Positions 27,543 through 35,616 of a DNA stretch of 64,000 bases are shown one piece after another. Position numbers and translations under genes: made by a program. Numbering within the stretch: the first letter of the stretch is position 1; the number at the start of each line of letters is the position of its first letter. Location: assembly GCA_034429215.1 (NCBI GenBank), contig DAOUGI010000109.1, forward strand, positions 4,660 through 68,659, read 5' to 3'. The stretch comes from JAFGOG01 sp034429215 (GTDB taxonomy: Bacteria; Chloroflexota; Anaerolineae; JAAYZQ01). The notes under the pieces are model-generated. The model worked only from the letters and a program-made list of their open reading frames with translations, had not been told where the DNA came from and ran no database searches.

Positions 27543-27571
27543 ATTATAGGGCCAGAAGTGAGATCCGTCAA
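27543..27571 (-). promoter_or_regulatory. Sigma70 promoter for the MutM-like operon
   Basis: On the minus strand, TTGACG (27571-27566), a 17-nt spacer and TATAAT (27548-27543), about 30 nt before the ATG at 27512. Confidence 0.75.
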
Positions 27572-27643
27572 GACGGGCGGCGCATCTTTTACGATGGCCC
27601 GGTGTTTTATGAACCGAAATCGTGAGGCGGAGGGGAAAGCAGA

Positions 27644-28891
27644 ATGCGCAAACGGATCGTGATCACCGGCCTGGGGGCAATTACTCCCCTGGGCAACGAC
27701 GTGGCTACCTTTTGGCAGGCGTTGGTCGCCGGGCGGTCGGGCGCCGGCCCCATCACCACTTACGACACCTCAGAACTGGCGGTGCGGATCGCAGCAGAGG
27801 TCAAGGATTTTGACCCGGTGGCGGCGCTGGGCCGCAAGGAGGCCAAGCGCACCGACCGGTTCACCCAACTGACGCTGGCCGCGGCCCACGAGGCGGTGGC
27901 CGATTCAAAGCTCGATTTTTCCAGGAACGGCGACAACCAGGACGTCGGGGTGATCATCGGCACGGGCATTGGCGGGATCGGCACGCTGCTGGAGAATTAC
28001 GACGTGTTTCGCGAGCGAGGACCGCGGCGGGTGAGCGCGCTGATGGTGCCGATGATGATGCCCAACGCCGGGGCGGGCGGCATTGCCCTCCGGTACGGCA
28101 TCCACGGCCCGGCCATGTCACTGAACGCGGCCTGCGCTACCGGCAGCAACGCCATCGGCGAGGCGGCCGAGCTGATCCGGCGCGGCACAGCCGAGGTGGT
28201 GATCTGCGGCGGCGGCGAGTCGGTGATGCACCCCCTGGCCTTGGCGGCGATGCACAACATGGGCGCCGTCTCGGCGCGCAACGACGATCCGCAGCGGGCC
28301 AGCCGCCCGTTCGACGCCGACCGCGACGGATTCCTAATGGGCGAAGGGGCCGGCGTGCTGGTGGTGGAAAGCCTGCGCCACGCCCGACGGCGCGGCGCGC
28401 ACATCTATGCCGAAGTGGTAGGCTATGGGGCGAGCTGTGATGCTTTTCATATCACCGCGCCGGACGAAAACGGGACTGGGGCGGCCCTGTCGATGACCAT
28501 GGCGCTGCGCAGCGCCGGCCTGCGCCCCGACGAGATCGACTATATCAACGCTCACGGCACGAGCACGCCGCTCAACGACCGGATTGAGACGATGGCCATC
28601 CACAAGGTGTTCGGGCCGCTCGCCGGCAAGGTCCCGGTCAGCTCGACCAAGTCGATGGTCGGCCACCTGATGGGCGGGTCGGGGGCGGTGGAGGCGATCG
28701 CCTGTGTCAAGACGCTGGAAACCGGCATCATCCACCCGACGATCAACTATGAGACGCCCGACCCCGACTGTGACCTGGATTATGTGCCAAACCGGGCGCG
28801 GCAGACCAATCCGCGCACGGCGCTGTCCAACTCGTTCGGTTTTGGCGGTCACAACGCGACGCTGATACTTGGCAGGTGGGATGAAGGCTAG
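27644..28891 (+). CDS. fabF: Beta-ketoacyl-ACP synthase II
   Basis: 415 residues. ATG 27644 is preceded by GGCGGAGGGGAAAGCAGA. It condenses malonyl-ACP with acyl-ACP in fatty-acid elongation, in the cytoplasm. Catalytic Cys164 sits in NAACATGSNAIGEA, His304 in NAHGTSTPLND, and a second His near 341 in KSMVGHLMGGSGAVEA. The C-terminal NSFGFGGHNATL loop is intact. Length is normal for FabF. It ends three bases before the convergent enoyl-reductase stop, with no terminator between. Upstream sequence resembles that before fabH. Confidence 0.95.
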   Translation: MRKRIVITGLGAITPLGNDVATFWQALVAGRSGAGPITTYDTSELAVRIAAEVKDFDPVAALGRKEAKRTDRFTQLTLAAAHEAVADSKLDFSRNGDNQDVGVIIGTGIGGIGTLLENYDVFRERGPRRVSALMVPMMMPNAGAGGIALRYGIHGPAMSLNAACATGSNAIGEAAELIRRGTAEVVICGGGESVMHPLALAAMHNMGAVSARNDDPQRASRPFDADRDGFLMGEGAGVLVVESLRHARRRGAHIYAEVVGYGASCDAFHITAPDENGTGAALSMTMALRSAGLRPDEIDYINAHGTSTPLNDRIETMAIHKVFGPLAGKVPVSSTKSMVGHLMGGSGAVEAIACVKTLETGIIHPTINYETPDPDCDLDYVPNRARQTNPRTALSNSFGFGGHNATLILGRWDEG

Positions 28892-28894
28892 GAG

Positions 28895-29689
28895 CTAGGC
28901 CAGGATATCTTCCCCCCCGTCCACGCGGATCGTCTGGCCGGTCATCCAGGCGCTGCCGGGCTGGGCCAGGGCCACCAGGGCGTTGGCCACGTCTTCCGGG
29001 AGGGTCATCCGGCCATAGGGGTGCCGCTTCAGGGCCAGGTGCATCGCCTTCTCGTGGCCGGGGATCTGGCGCAGGGCCGGCGTGTCGGTGATGCCGGCCT
29101 GGATGGCGTTGACCTTGACGTTGCGCGGCGCCAGCTCCACGGCCAGGTAACGGACGTGGCTCTCCAGGGCCGCTTTGGCCGCCCCCACGGCGCCATAGGT
29201 CGTGTAGGCGCGGTGGCTGCCGGCGCTGGTCATGGCATAGATACGGGCGTCGTCGGCCAGCAGGTTGCGCCACACCAGGTCCTGGGTCCAGTAGATCAGG
29301 CTGTGGGCCATGACGTCGAGGGTCATCTCGATCTGGGCCCTGGTCAGGCTGTCTGCCGGGGTGTCGGCCACCAGCGGTTTGAGCGAGCCAAAGGCCAGGG
29401 AGTGGAGCACCAGCTTGACCCGGCGCTCGCCCAGCTCGGCCTGGAGTGTGTCGAGGGCCTGGCGCCGCTTGTCGTCGTCGGCGGCGTTGATGTTGAAAAA
29501 GAGGGCGCGCCGACCAGAGGTCTCGATATCGGCTATCACCGTTTCGACGCGGGACAAGCCGGCCTTGGAGTCGAGGTGAACCCCCGCGATGTCCATGCCG
29601 GCCGCCGCCAGGGCGCGGCCGGAGGCGGCGCCAAAGCCGCTCGACGCGCCAAGGATCAAAGCCCAGCCTGAAAGTGTTTTGTCGCTCAC
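28895..29689 (-). CDS. Enoyl-ACP reductase-type SDR (FabI/FabL-like)
   Basis: 264 residues. ATG 29689. An SDR fold with cofactor site LILGASSGFGAA at residues 11-22 and C-terminal GQTIRVDGG. The active-site spacing is Tyr165-x6-Lys172 (TTYGAVGAAKAAL), which marks enoyl-ACP reductases rather than the YxxxK of ordinary SDRs. Together with HSLAFG (about residues 96-101) this supports reduction of enoyl-ACP in fatty-acid synthesis. Convergent with fabF. FabL versus FabI cannot be settled by eye. Confidence 0.8.
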   Translation of the reverse strand: MSDKTLSGWALILGASSGFGAASGRALAAAGMDIAGVHLDSKAGLSRVETVIADIETSGRRALFFNINAADDDKRRQALDTLQAELGERRVKLVLHSLAFGSLKPLVADTPADSLTRAQIEMTLDVMAHSLIYWTQDLVWRNLLADDARIYAMTSAGSHRAYTTYGAVGAAKAALESHVRYLAVELAPRNVKVNAIQAGITDTPALRQIPGHEKAMHLALKRHPYGRMTLPEDVANALVALAQPGSAWMTGQTIRVDGGEDILA

Positions 29690-29790
29690 GAAATCCCCCT
29701 CCTACTGGCGTTAGGGATAGAACACAGGGTAGCTTGTGAAGTTACGCCGGTAGGGTGGTGCGCCGGACCTAATCTTGGGCGGCTCTACCT

Positions 29791-30366
29791 CTACTGCCCG
29801 CGCGCTGCCCGGGCCTGCCGCACAATCTCCTCTACCTGCCCCCAGTGGTCCTCAGTGTGCATCAAGCCAAGCACGTACCGCCCGATCGCGTTTACCTGCG
29901 GCCTGCCTGACCAGATCTCGTACGCGTTGTCCAGGTGGGGCTGTGCCGGCCACATTCCCAAGCTGGCCAGCCCCATCCGCCGGCTGTCCTCCAGGCGCAG
30001 CCGGCACCCAGCGATGGTCCTCATCTCCTGCCACGGCACTTCATAGCGCGAACGGCCACGGTATTCTACCCCTCGTGCCAGCTCGGCGGCCACCGCCGCC
30101 GATTCTTCTGCCGAAGCCGTGGTGTGCACGATCACATGCCCCAGGTTCCAGGCCATGTGCACCTCTTCCGGCGTCGCCGCGAACGGATCGTTCGCCTCTA
30201 TGTCCAGTGGCTCGAAAACCACGTCGGCGTCCACGCAGCCCGCAATCATGCGGAGCATGGCGCCGGCCAGCTCATTGGTCAGGTCGCGCAGGTCGTCGAT
30301 CGTCAGGCCGGCAACCAGGTCGGCAAAAGTGATCTCCCCACTTCGTACGGCTTGAAAGTTTAGCAT
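29791..30366 (-). CDS. DinB-like four-helix protein
   Basis: 191 residues. It has the helical layout of DinB/DUF664 proteins, with metal-ligand candidates in HMAWNLGHVIVHT (about residue 70) and LMHTEDHWGQVEEI (about residue 170). Such proteins often act as thiol-dependent transferases or are of unknown function. ATG 30366 overlaps the stop of the nucleotidyltransferase-like gene (30360), so translation is probably coupled. A second DinB-like gene is at 61208-61717. Confidence 0.75.
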   Translation of the reverse strand: MLNFQAVRSGEITFADLVAGLTIDDLRDLTNELAGAMLRMIAGCVDADVVFEPLDIEANDPFAATPEEVHMAWNLGHVIVHTTASAEESAAVAAELARGVEYRGRSRYEVPWQEMRTIAGCRLRLEDSRRMGLASLGMWPAQPHLDNAYEIWSGRPQVNAIGRYVLGLMHTEDHWGQVEEIVRQARAARGQ

Positions 30367-30872
30367 TGCTCCTCCACTTTAAGGAGATATTCATATTTTT
30401 CGGCTATGGCCAAGTACTTGGCTCGCTCATCGCTCTGACCGTCGGTCGCCTCAAGCCCGCGTCTATACAGCTCCCTCAGGTCAGACAGGCCCACAACTTG
30501 GAACGTATACCCGTCAATCGTCAGCGTGTTGTAACCTCCCGACAAGCCCGCCATCCAATGCTCTATCGAGTCAAACTCGACTTTCAGATCATCCTTATGG
30601 ACCTGCAGGACATGCCATTCCTTTAGCTCATGGGCCATACCTTTGGCACCCAAGGCACGGCAGAGCCGTGGAAATTCTAGCTCAGAACACGCCAGGTCAA
30701 TGTCGTTTACCCTCATCGCCTGATTCTGCGTGTAGCCGAACACTGCCAAGCTGCCATTGAGTACCGGCGTGATCTCCAGGTCGCTGCAAATGGCAATGAC
30801 TTGTTTGCAGAACTCAAACAGCCTGGCGAAATGCTCTCTATTCTTTGGACGCTCGTTCCGAATCTCGATCAT
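30360..30872 (-). CDS. Nucleotidyltransferase-fold protein
   Basis: 170 residues from ATG 30872; the longer open frame to 30995 overlaps the small gene upstream. LNGSLAVFGYTQNQ with VNDIDLAC (about residues 28-58) is the GS...DxD signature of the nucleotidyltransferase fold, with a third acidic residue in LKVEFDS. It resembles AbiEii/MNT or aminoglycoside nucleotidyltransferase types, but no HEPN or AbiEi partner is seen. The gene lies in a stretch that looks AT-richer than its neighbours. Target unknown. Confidence 0.65.
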   Translation of the reverse strand: MIEIRNERPKNREHFARLFEFCKQVIAICSDLEITPVLNGSLAVFGYTQNQAMRVNDIDLACSELEFPRLCRALGAKGMAHELKEWHVLQVHKDDLKVEFDSIEHWMAGLSGGYNTLTIDGYTFQVVGLSDLRELYRRGLEATDGQSDERAKYLAIAEKYEYLLKVEEQC

Positions 30873-31011
30873 GTACCGTGATAACAAAAACCCCGCCGTA
30901 GCTCGAAACCTGCTCGTAGCCGTCGAAAGGGAATTCTTTGGCAAGAGTGACCGTGGCATCACAGTTCTCTGCCCAGTGATCGAAAAGCTGCACACGCTCG
31001 GACTGGCTCAT
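30838..31011 (-). CDS. Small hypothetical protein (57 residues)
   Basis: From ATG 31011 to a stop at 30838, overlapping the nucleotidyltransferase-like start by 35 bp and following the DUF2019-like stop by eight bases. The peptide (MSQSERVQLFDHWAENCDAT, ending HDRDSERASKE) matches no family I know. Position within a tight same-strand run supports it as a real gene, possibly a partner of the nucleotidyltransferase or a translated leader. Confidence 0.4.
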   Translation of the reverse strand: MSQSERVQLFDHWAENCDATVTLAKEFPFDGYEQVSSYGGVFVITVHDRDSERASKE

Positions 31012-31019
31012 GACGGCCG

Positions 31020-31739
31020 TCACCTGTCCTTCATATAGTCCGAAATGATCTCTCTGAATTCCTCGTCGGCCTCTTTGGCAATCTCGTTTCCCAAGTCGGG
31101 GCGGGCGATCCACCACCAGGCTAATGTCTCTGCAGCAGCCGGCGGCTCGTTGTTTGGACACCATCCCACCCATCCGTCTCCCATGTCGACGATGTCCCCG
31201 TAGAGCCAATCCATCGCCGATACTCGTTCGTTGAGTCGCTCAAACTCTGGTATATCGCACCAGGCTACCCGGTGAGGCAAGGACTGAAGCATTGATCTTG
31301 TCGCCAGATCGATCGCTTGAGCCTCCTGCCGGCGGGGCAAGGATTGAGGGATTGGCTTTGCTGCCGAATCGCTTACCAGAGCCTCCTGCTCCAAATACCA
31401 CTTGCCTTCCTCCCAGTTCTTCAGAGACTGCCGTGCCCCAGAGCCTATTATGCCTGGCTCGCGGGCAACACGCCGCAACGCTGCCTGCGACCGGATCGGG
31501 TCATACTTGAGCGAATAGGTGGCCGCCGTCCCGGCAACAGCCGGATCTTTATTATCCACTTCGGCCAACAGCGCCTGCCGACCACTTTCGCCGATCTCGA
31601 CGATTTTTCGGAAGGCCTGGGCAATGCGCTTTGCCTGCGCGTTTGTTTGGCGCCATTCACCACGCATAGTGGCCTCATGGTGCTTTTTTGTCGCTTCCAC
31701 GAATGTGGCAACCAGCCTGCGGATTTGATCTTGTGCCAT
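31020..31739 (-). CDS. DUF2019-like hypothetical protein
   Basis: 239 residues. ATG 31739 follows CCGGGAGGGTAGAACCGG. The first 110 residues, helical with LVATFVEATKKHHEATMRGE and VAGTAATYSLKYDP, resemble DUF2019 HEAT-like domains. The second half (RVAWCDIPEFERLNERVSAMDW, MGDGWVGWCPNNEPPA, WWWIARPDLG) is not recognised. The DNA between about 31275 and 31355 repeats a GGCAAGGAxTGA unit. First gene of the AT-richer run down to 30360. Confidence 0.5.
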   Translation of the reverse strand: MAQDQIRRLVATFVEATKKHHEATMRGEWRQTNAQAKRIAQAFRKIVEIGESGRQALLAEVDNKDPAVAGTAATYSLKYDPIRSQAALRRVAREPGIIGSGARQSLKNWEEGKWYLEQEALVSDSAAKPIPQSLPRRQEAQAIDLATRSMLQSLPHRVAWCDIPEFERLNERVSAMDWLYGDIVDMGDGWVGWCPNNEPPAAAETLAWWWIARPDLGNEIAKEADEEFREIISDYMKDR

Positions 31740-31783
31740 CCGGTTCTACCCTCCCGGTTGCTGAATTTCGCACCGAGCCCTGA

Positions 31784-32671
31784 TTAGCCGGCCATTGCTG
31801 CCCGGCGCCGCCTCTCCTGACCCAGCCCGTCAACCGAATAGATGACGAGCGCCAGCCAGATCGGAGCGAACCCCAGTAGACGGGTGGGTGTAAAAGGCTC
31901 AGCATAGACAAGCACCCCGAGCAGGAACTGGCAAGTGGGAGAGATGTATTGCATGATCCCTACCGTCGCCAGTGTCACCTGCCGGGCCGCATAAGCGAAC
32001 AGGAGCAGCGGCAGGGCGGTGACTATCCCGGTGCCGGCCAGGAGCAGGGTGGTGGCAGCCCCGGCATGCCCGAACGACCCGCCGCCTATCCCTTCCTGGT
32101 AGACGAGATAAGCGAAGGCCGGGATGGATAAAGCAGCGGTCTCCAGCGACAGCCCTTCCAGAGATCCCAGTGGTGAGACCTTGCGCAGGAGCCCATAGAA
32201 GCCAAAGCTGAGCGCCAGGCCCAACGCGATCCAGGGGAACGCGCCATAGCCCACCGTGAGCGACAGCACACCCACCGCAGCCAGGCCGATGGCGACCGCC
32301 TGCCAGCGGCGCAGGCGCTCCCCCAGAAAGAGCACTCCCAGGAGTACGTTGACCAGCGGGGCGATGAAGTAGCCAAGGCTGGAATCCACCACGTGTCCCG
32401 AGTTTACCGCCCAGATGTAGATAAACCAATTCAAGCTTAACAAGCAGGCGCTCACCAGGGAGATCAGCAGCGTCCTGGGGTTGGCACGTGCCTGCCTAAT
32501 CCATGCCCACTGCTTTCTTGCCGCCAGCACCAGCAGGACGAAACCCAGCGACCAGATGGTGCGGTGGCACAGGATCTCAAGGGGAGGCACCACCTGGATC
32601 GCCTTCCAATAGCCGGGCAGGAGGCCCCACAACGTGTAGGCCAGGATGCCGGCAATGACACCCTGCTTCAT
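31784..32671 (-). CDS. rarD: RarD-type EamA transporter
   Basis: 295 residues from ATG 32671. Ten membrane segments in two EamA halves are visible, beginning GVIAGILAYTLWGLLPGYWK. ILCHRTIWS, SLNWFIYIWAVNSGHVVDSSLGYFI and ATVGIMQYISPTCQFLLGVL are strongly RarD-like. RarD proteins were first linked to chloramphenicol sensitivity; the true substrate is uncertain. The start lies five bases from the ICMT stop (32676), suggesting cotranscription with ICMT and the flavodoxin gene. Confidence 0.9.
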   Translation of the reverse strand: MKQGVIAGILAYTLWGLLPGYWKAIQVVPPLEILCHRTIWSLGFVLLVLAARKQWAWIRQARANPRTLLISLVSACLLSLNWFIYIWAVNSGHVVDSSLGYFIAPLVNVLLGVLFLGERLRRWQAVAIGLAAVGVLSLTVGYGAFPWIALGLALSFGFYGLLRKVSPLGSLEGLSLETAALSIPAFAYLVYQEGIGGGSFGHAGAATTLLLAGTGIVTALPLLLFAYAARQVTLATVGIMQYISPTCQFLLGVLVYAEPFTPTRLLGFAPIWLALVIYSVDGLGQERRRRAAMAG

Positions 32672-32675
32672 CCGT

Positions 32676-33374
32676 TTACCACATGCCCGGCACCAGCCGG
32701 TAACGCACCCGCCGGGCATAGTCCGCATAGCCGGCCAGCTCGGCTTGCAGGGTGCGGTCCTCGAGGGCGGTGCGGAGGAGAAGCAGGACGGCGGCCAATC
32801 CGCTGGGGATCATGGCCCACCAGGAAGCGAGCAGGACCGGCACGGCCAACTCGTACAGGATCGCGCCGATGTAGGCCGGGTGGCGCACGTAGCAGTAGGG
32901 GCCGCCGGTGACGACGGTCTGGCCGCGCTCGGGCTGGATGCGGACGATCTGCGAGAAAAAGGCGTTGGAGGCTATGGCCCACACGAAGAGGAGGTCATAG
33001 CCCAGAGCGCACACCGCCAGCGCTGCGACTTGAGCGACTACAGGCAGGCCGCCCGTCCAGCCGTGGCGCTGATCGAGCCCGGCGACGATATAGCGCACTA
33101 ACTGCAAGAGGCCGAGGGCGCTCATGATGGCGGAGTCCCACGATTTGGCTCCCTTGCGCGGCCCCAGACGCTCGGCCAGCAGGGCCGGGTTGAGGCGCAG
33201 GACGACGATGGCTGTGCCCGCTATCCACACAAACATCACCGCCAGAGCTGCCCAGGCAGGCCGCCAGTCGATCCGCCCGGCCGGCCAGAACAGGGCCACG
33301 CCCATGCCGGCCAGCCCCAGAGCTTCACGGGCCAGGTAACGGACGACGAGCTTGGTGTCTATGTCCCTCCGCAT
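32676..33374 (-). CDS. Second ICMT-family membrane methyltransferase
   Basis: 232 residues from ATG 33374 (GTG 33377 or TTG 33383 also possible). It is a paralogue of the protein at 7924-8640: GGPYCYVRHPAYIGAIL and EDRTLQAELAGYADYARR with a shared RYRLVPGxW ending. About five membrane segments. The RHPxY SAM-binding motif is intact; substrate unknown. It follows the flavodoxin gene by 23 bp and precedes rarD. Confidence 0.85.
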   Translation of the reverse strand: MRRDIDTKLVVRYLAREALGLAGMGVALFWPAGRIDWRPAWAALAVMFVWIAGTAIVVLRLNPALLAERLGPRKGAKSWDSAIMSALGLLQLVRYIVAGLDQRHGWTGGLPVVAQVAALAVCALGYDLLFVWAIASNAFFSQIVRIQPERGQTVVTGGPYCYVRHPAYIGAILYELAVPVLLASWWAMIPSGLAAVLLLLRTALEDRTLQAELAGYADYARRVRYRLVPGMW

Positions 33375-33397
33375 CACAGCCAAGGATCTCTCCCTAC

Positions 33398-33904
33398 CTA
33401 TTTCAGCGCGTCGGCGATGGCCGTGGCCCAGACGGTGATGGCGTCCCAATCGCGATAGTCGCCGGCGGGCGCCTTGACGTTCTTGAGCAGCCACTTTTCG
33501 ATGAAATTCATCTTTTGCGCGTTCGCCGAGCCGTGAAACAGGGCGATGCCGCGGGGCTTGATCCGGTCGGCGACCGGCTGCAGCCCGGTGGGGAAGCGCC
33601 AGCCCTGCGCCAGCGCAAGCGGATCGCCCTCGCCGGTGGGCCCGCTTGAGAACAGCCAGACCGGCCGCTCGGCCAGCGCCTGCTCGTTGGCCTTGAGAAA
33701 CGCCGCCGCCTGTTTGCGCCATTGACCGATATAGACCGCGCTGCCCAACACGACGGCCTTGTAGGCCTGCACGCTGCCGGCGCGCTCTGCCGGCAGCACC
33801 TCGGCGTCCAGGCCCGCCTGGCGGAGCACCTGCCCGATCCTCTCGGCGATCTCTACCGTCGCGCCATACTTGGTGCCATAGGCGACCAAAACCTTACCGT
33901 CCAT
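33398..33904 (-). CDS. Flavodoxin-domain protein (HemG/flavodoxin_5-like)
   Basis: 168 residues. ATG 33904 follows GAGGAGGAGAAACA. The FMN-binding loop is VLVAYGTKYGATVEIAERIG (residues 5-24), followed by VVLGSAVYIGQWRKQAAAFL and WLFSSGPTGEG, typical of the protoporphyrinogen-oxidase-type flavodoxin family. It may pass electrons or oxidise a small substrate. First of three closely spaced genes (flavodoxin, ICMT, rarD). Confidence 0.85.
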   Translation of the reverse strand: MDGKVLVAYGTKYGATVEIAERIGQVLRQAGLDAEVLPAERAGSVQAYKAVVLGSAVYIGQWRKQAAAFLKANEQALAERPVWLFSSGPTGEGDPLALAQGWRFPTGLQPVADRIKPRGIALFHGSANAQKMNFIEKWLLKNVKAPAGDYRDWDAITVWATAIADALK

Positions 33905-33930
33905 TGTTTCTCCTCCTCGTGTAGTTCTTG

Positions 33931-34021
33931 AATCACTGAAGCACTGAAGGCTCTGAGGGCACTGAAAGATGCTGCGGGCGTTTCAGTGTCTTTATCGTCT
34001 TCAGGGCTTCAGTGGTTCCAA
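33931..34021. repeat. CACTGAAG-type dispersed repeat, imperfect palindrome
   Basis: Units of CACTGAAG/CACTGAAGG on the left are mirrored by TTTCAGTG and CTTCAGTGG on the right of GATGCTGCGGGCG. Related units (CCACTGAAGGCACTGAAGG) occur at 472-497. It lies between the flavodoxin gene and the MFS gene, and is the only notable feature there. Confidence 0.55.
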
Positions 34022-34068
34022 TAATCTAAAGCAAGTCCGCCGCCCTCGCTGCGAAACTTGGCCCGTTA

Positions 34069-35433
34069 TTACTCGTCGTCTACTACCATGGCAGTCTGTC
34101 CCGGCGCCCCCACGGCGCTGCCCGGCACCGCGTCTGGCAGCTCCACCTCGACACGGCGGATGGGGCGGATAAAAGCGGCGATGAGGGGAGCAATGGCCAC
34201 GACGAGTCCGGTGAGGACGATGATCAGGCCGATGCCCCGGCCGGGGCCGACCCCCAGGATGCGCCCGGCGCTACCGGCGAGCGCGCCCCCCTCGGCCATG
34301 AGCGGCTCGGCGACGCGATCGGCCAGCGGTCCGGCAAGCAGGTAGGCCAGGGGGGTGATGGCGCTGCCGATCATCATCCGTGCGGCAAAGACACGGCCCT
34401 GCACGTCGGGAGCGACCTTGGCCAGCCAGATGGCCTGACTGGCGGCGTTGGCCATAGGCGCCAGGCCGAACAGGACCAGGTTGCCGGCGCCCATGAGCAG
34501 GATGTCGGGCCGCAGGCCGACGGCGCCCATGCCCAGGCCCGAAAGGGAGATGGCGCCGAGTATGGTGTATATCTTGCGCCGGGTGCCACCCCAGGCGCTC
34601 ATGACCAGGCTGCCGGCGAGCATCGCCAGCCCGCTGATGGAGAGGAGGCTGCCCAGCGCCTGGGCGTTGAAGCGTGACAGGACCAGGGGGGTGAACAGGG
34701 CGCTGTAAAAGCCGAGCGCGAAATTGACGATGGCGAACAGGATGAGCATGCCCAACAGTCCCCGGCGAGCGCGCAAATACCCCCAGCCAAAGGCCGCCTC
34801 GCGCAGCAGCGAGCCACGGCCGGCGGCGCCGGGCTGTGCAGTGGGGCGGGGAATGCGAACGGCCAGCAGGGTGAACACGGCAAAGAGAAAGGTGGCGAAA
34901 TCGATCAGGAACACGCCCTGTATGTCAATCACGGCGATCAAAAAGCCGGCGGCCAGGGGGGCGATGATGGTGGAGGCCGCATCGGCAAGCTGCATCAGCC
35001 CGCCGACGCGCCCGAACTGTTCCTTGGGCACCAGCAGCGAGGGGACGGCCATGTAGGCGGGCCGCTGAAAGGCGCCCAGCGCCGAGGTGAGGGCGTTGCC
35101 GACGTACACGTGCCACACCTCCAGGCGCCCGGTGGCCAGCAGAACCCAAAAGGTCAGGGTGACCAGGGCCGCGCCGGTGTCGCTCAGGATCAACACCCGC
35201 CGCCGGTCCCAGCGATCGACCAGCGCCCCGGCGAACGGCAACAATAGCAGATTGGGCAGGCTGGCGGCCACAAGCGCCAGGGCGAGCTGCGTGGCCGCCC
35301 CGGTGCGGTTATAGATATAGACGCCCAGGGCAAAGCTGGTCAGGCCCGAGCCGATCAGCGAGATGAGCTGGCCAAACCAGATGATCAGAAAGGTGCGAGT
35401 GCCGGAGCGCTCGCGCGGCTGTGCTAATGCCAT
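34069..35433 (-). CDS. MFS transporter (EntS/MFS_3-like)
   Basis: 454 residues with twelve hydrophobic segments. ATG 35433 follows TAGGAGAACCTTCCT. The start FLIIWFGQLISLIGSGLTSFALGVYIY, the loop ALVDRWDRRRVLILSD and VAPDVQGRVFAARMM are characteristic of MFS_3 exporters. Substrate unknown. A 25-residue acidic tail (PDAVPGSAVGAPGQTAMVVD) follows the last segment. A paralogue is at 59927-61177. A minus-strand TATAAT lies at 35467-35462. Confidence 0.87.
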   Translation of the reverse strand: MALAQPRERSGTRTFLIIWFGQLISLIGSGLTSFALGVYIYNRTGAATQLALALVAASLPNLLLLPFAGALVDRWDRRRVLILSDTGAALVTLTFWVLLATGRLEVWHVYVGNALTSALGAFQRPAYMAVPSLLVPKEQFGRVGGLMQLADAASTIIAPLAAGFLIAVIDIQGVFLIDFATFLFAVFTLLAVRIPRPTAQPGAAGRGSLLREAAFGWGYLRARRGLLGMLILFAIVNFALGFYSALFTPLVLSRFNAQALGSLLSISGLAMLAGSLVMSAWGGTRRKIYTILGAISLSGLGMGAVGLRPDILLMGAGNLVLFGLAPMANAASQAIWLAKVAPDVQGRVFAARMMIGSAITPLAYLLAGPLADRVAEPLMAEGGALAGSAGRILGVGPGRGIGLIIVLTGLVVAIAPLIAAFIRPIRRVEVELPDAVPGSAVGAPGQTAMVVDDE

Positions 35434-35616
35434 AGGAAGGTTCTCCTAGTTCGTGGGAGGTATTATACTCGATAGGATGGAGAATTGGCTAGCCGGGGAT
35501 TGGGGATTGCGGAGTGGAGGGTGGAGGTTCCCCCACATGGAGGTGGATTGGCGGGCACATCTTTGGCCATGGCTTGGTGTTCTATCAGGCAAGATCCCGG
35601 AAAGGTGGAAAGAAGG

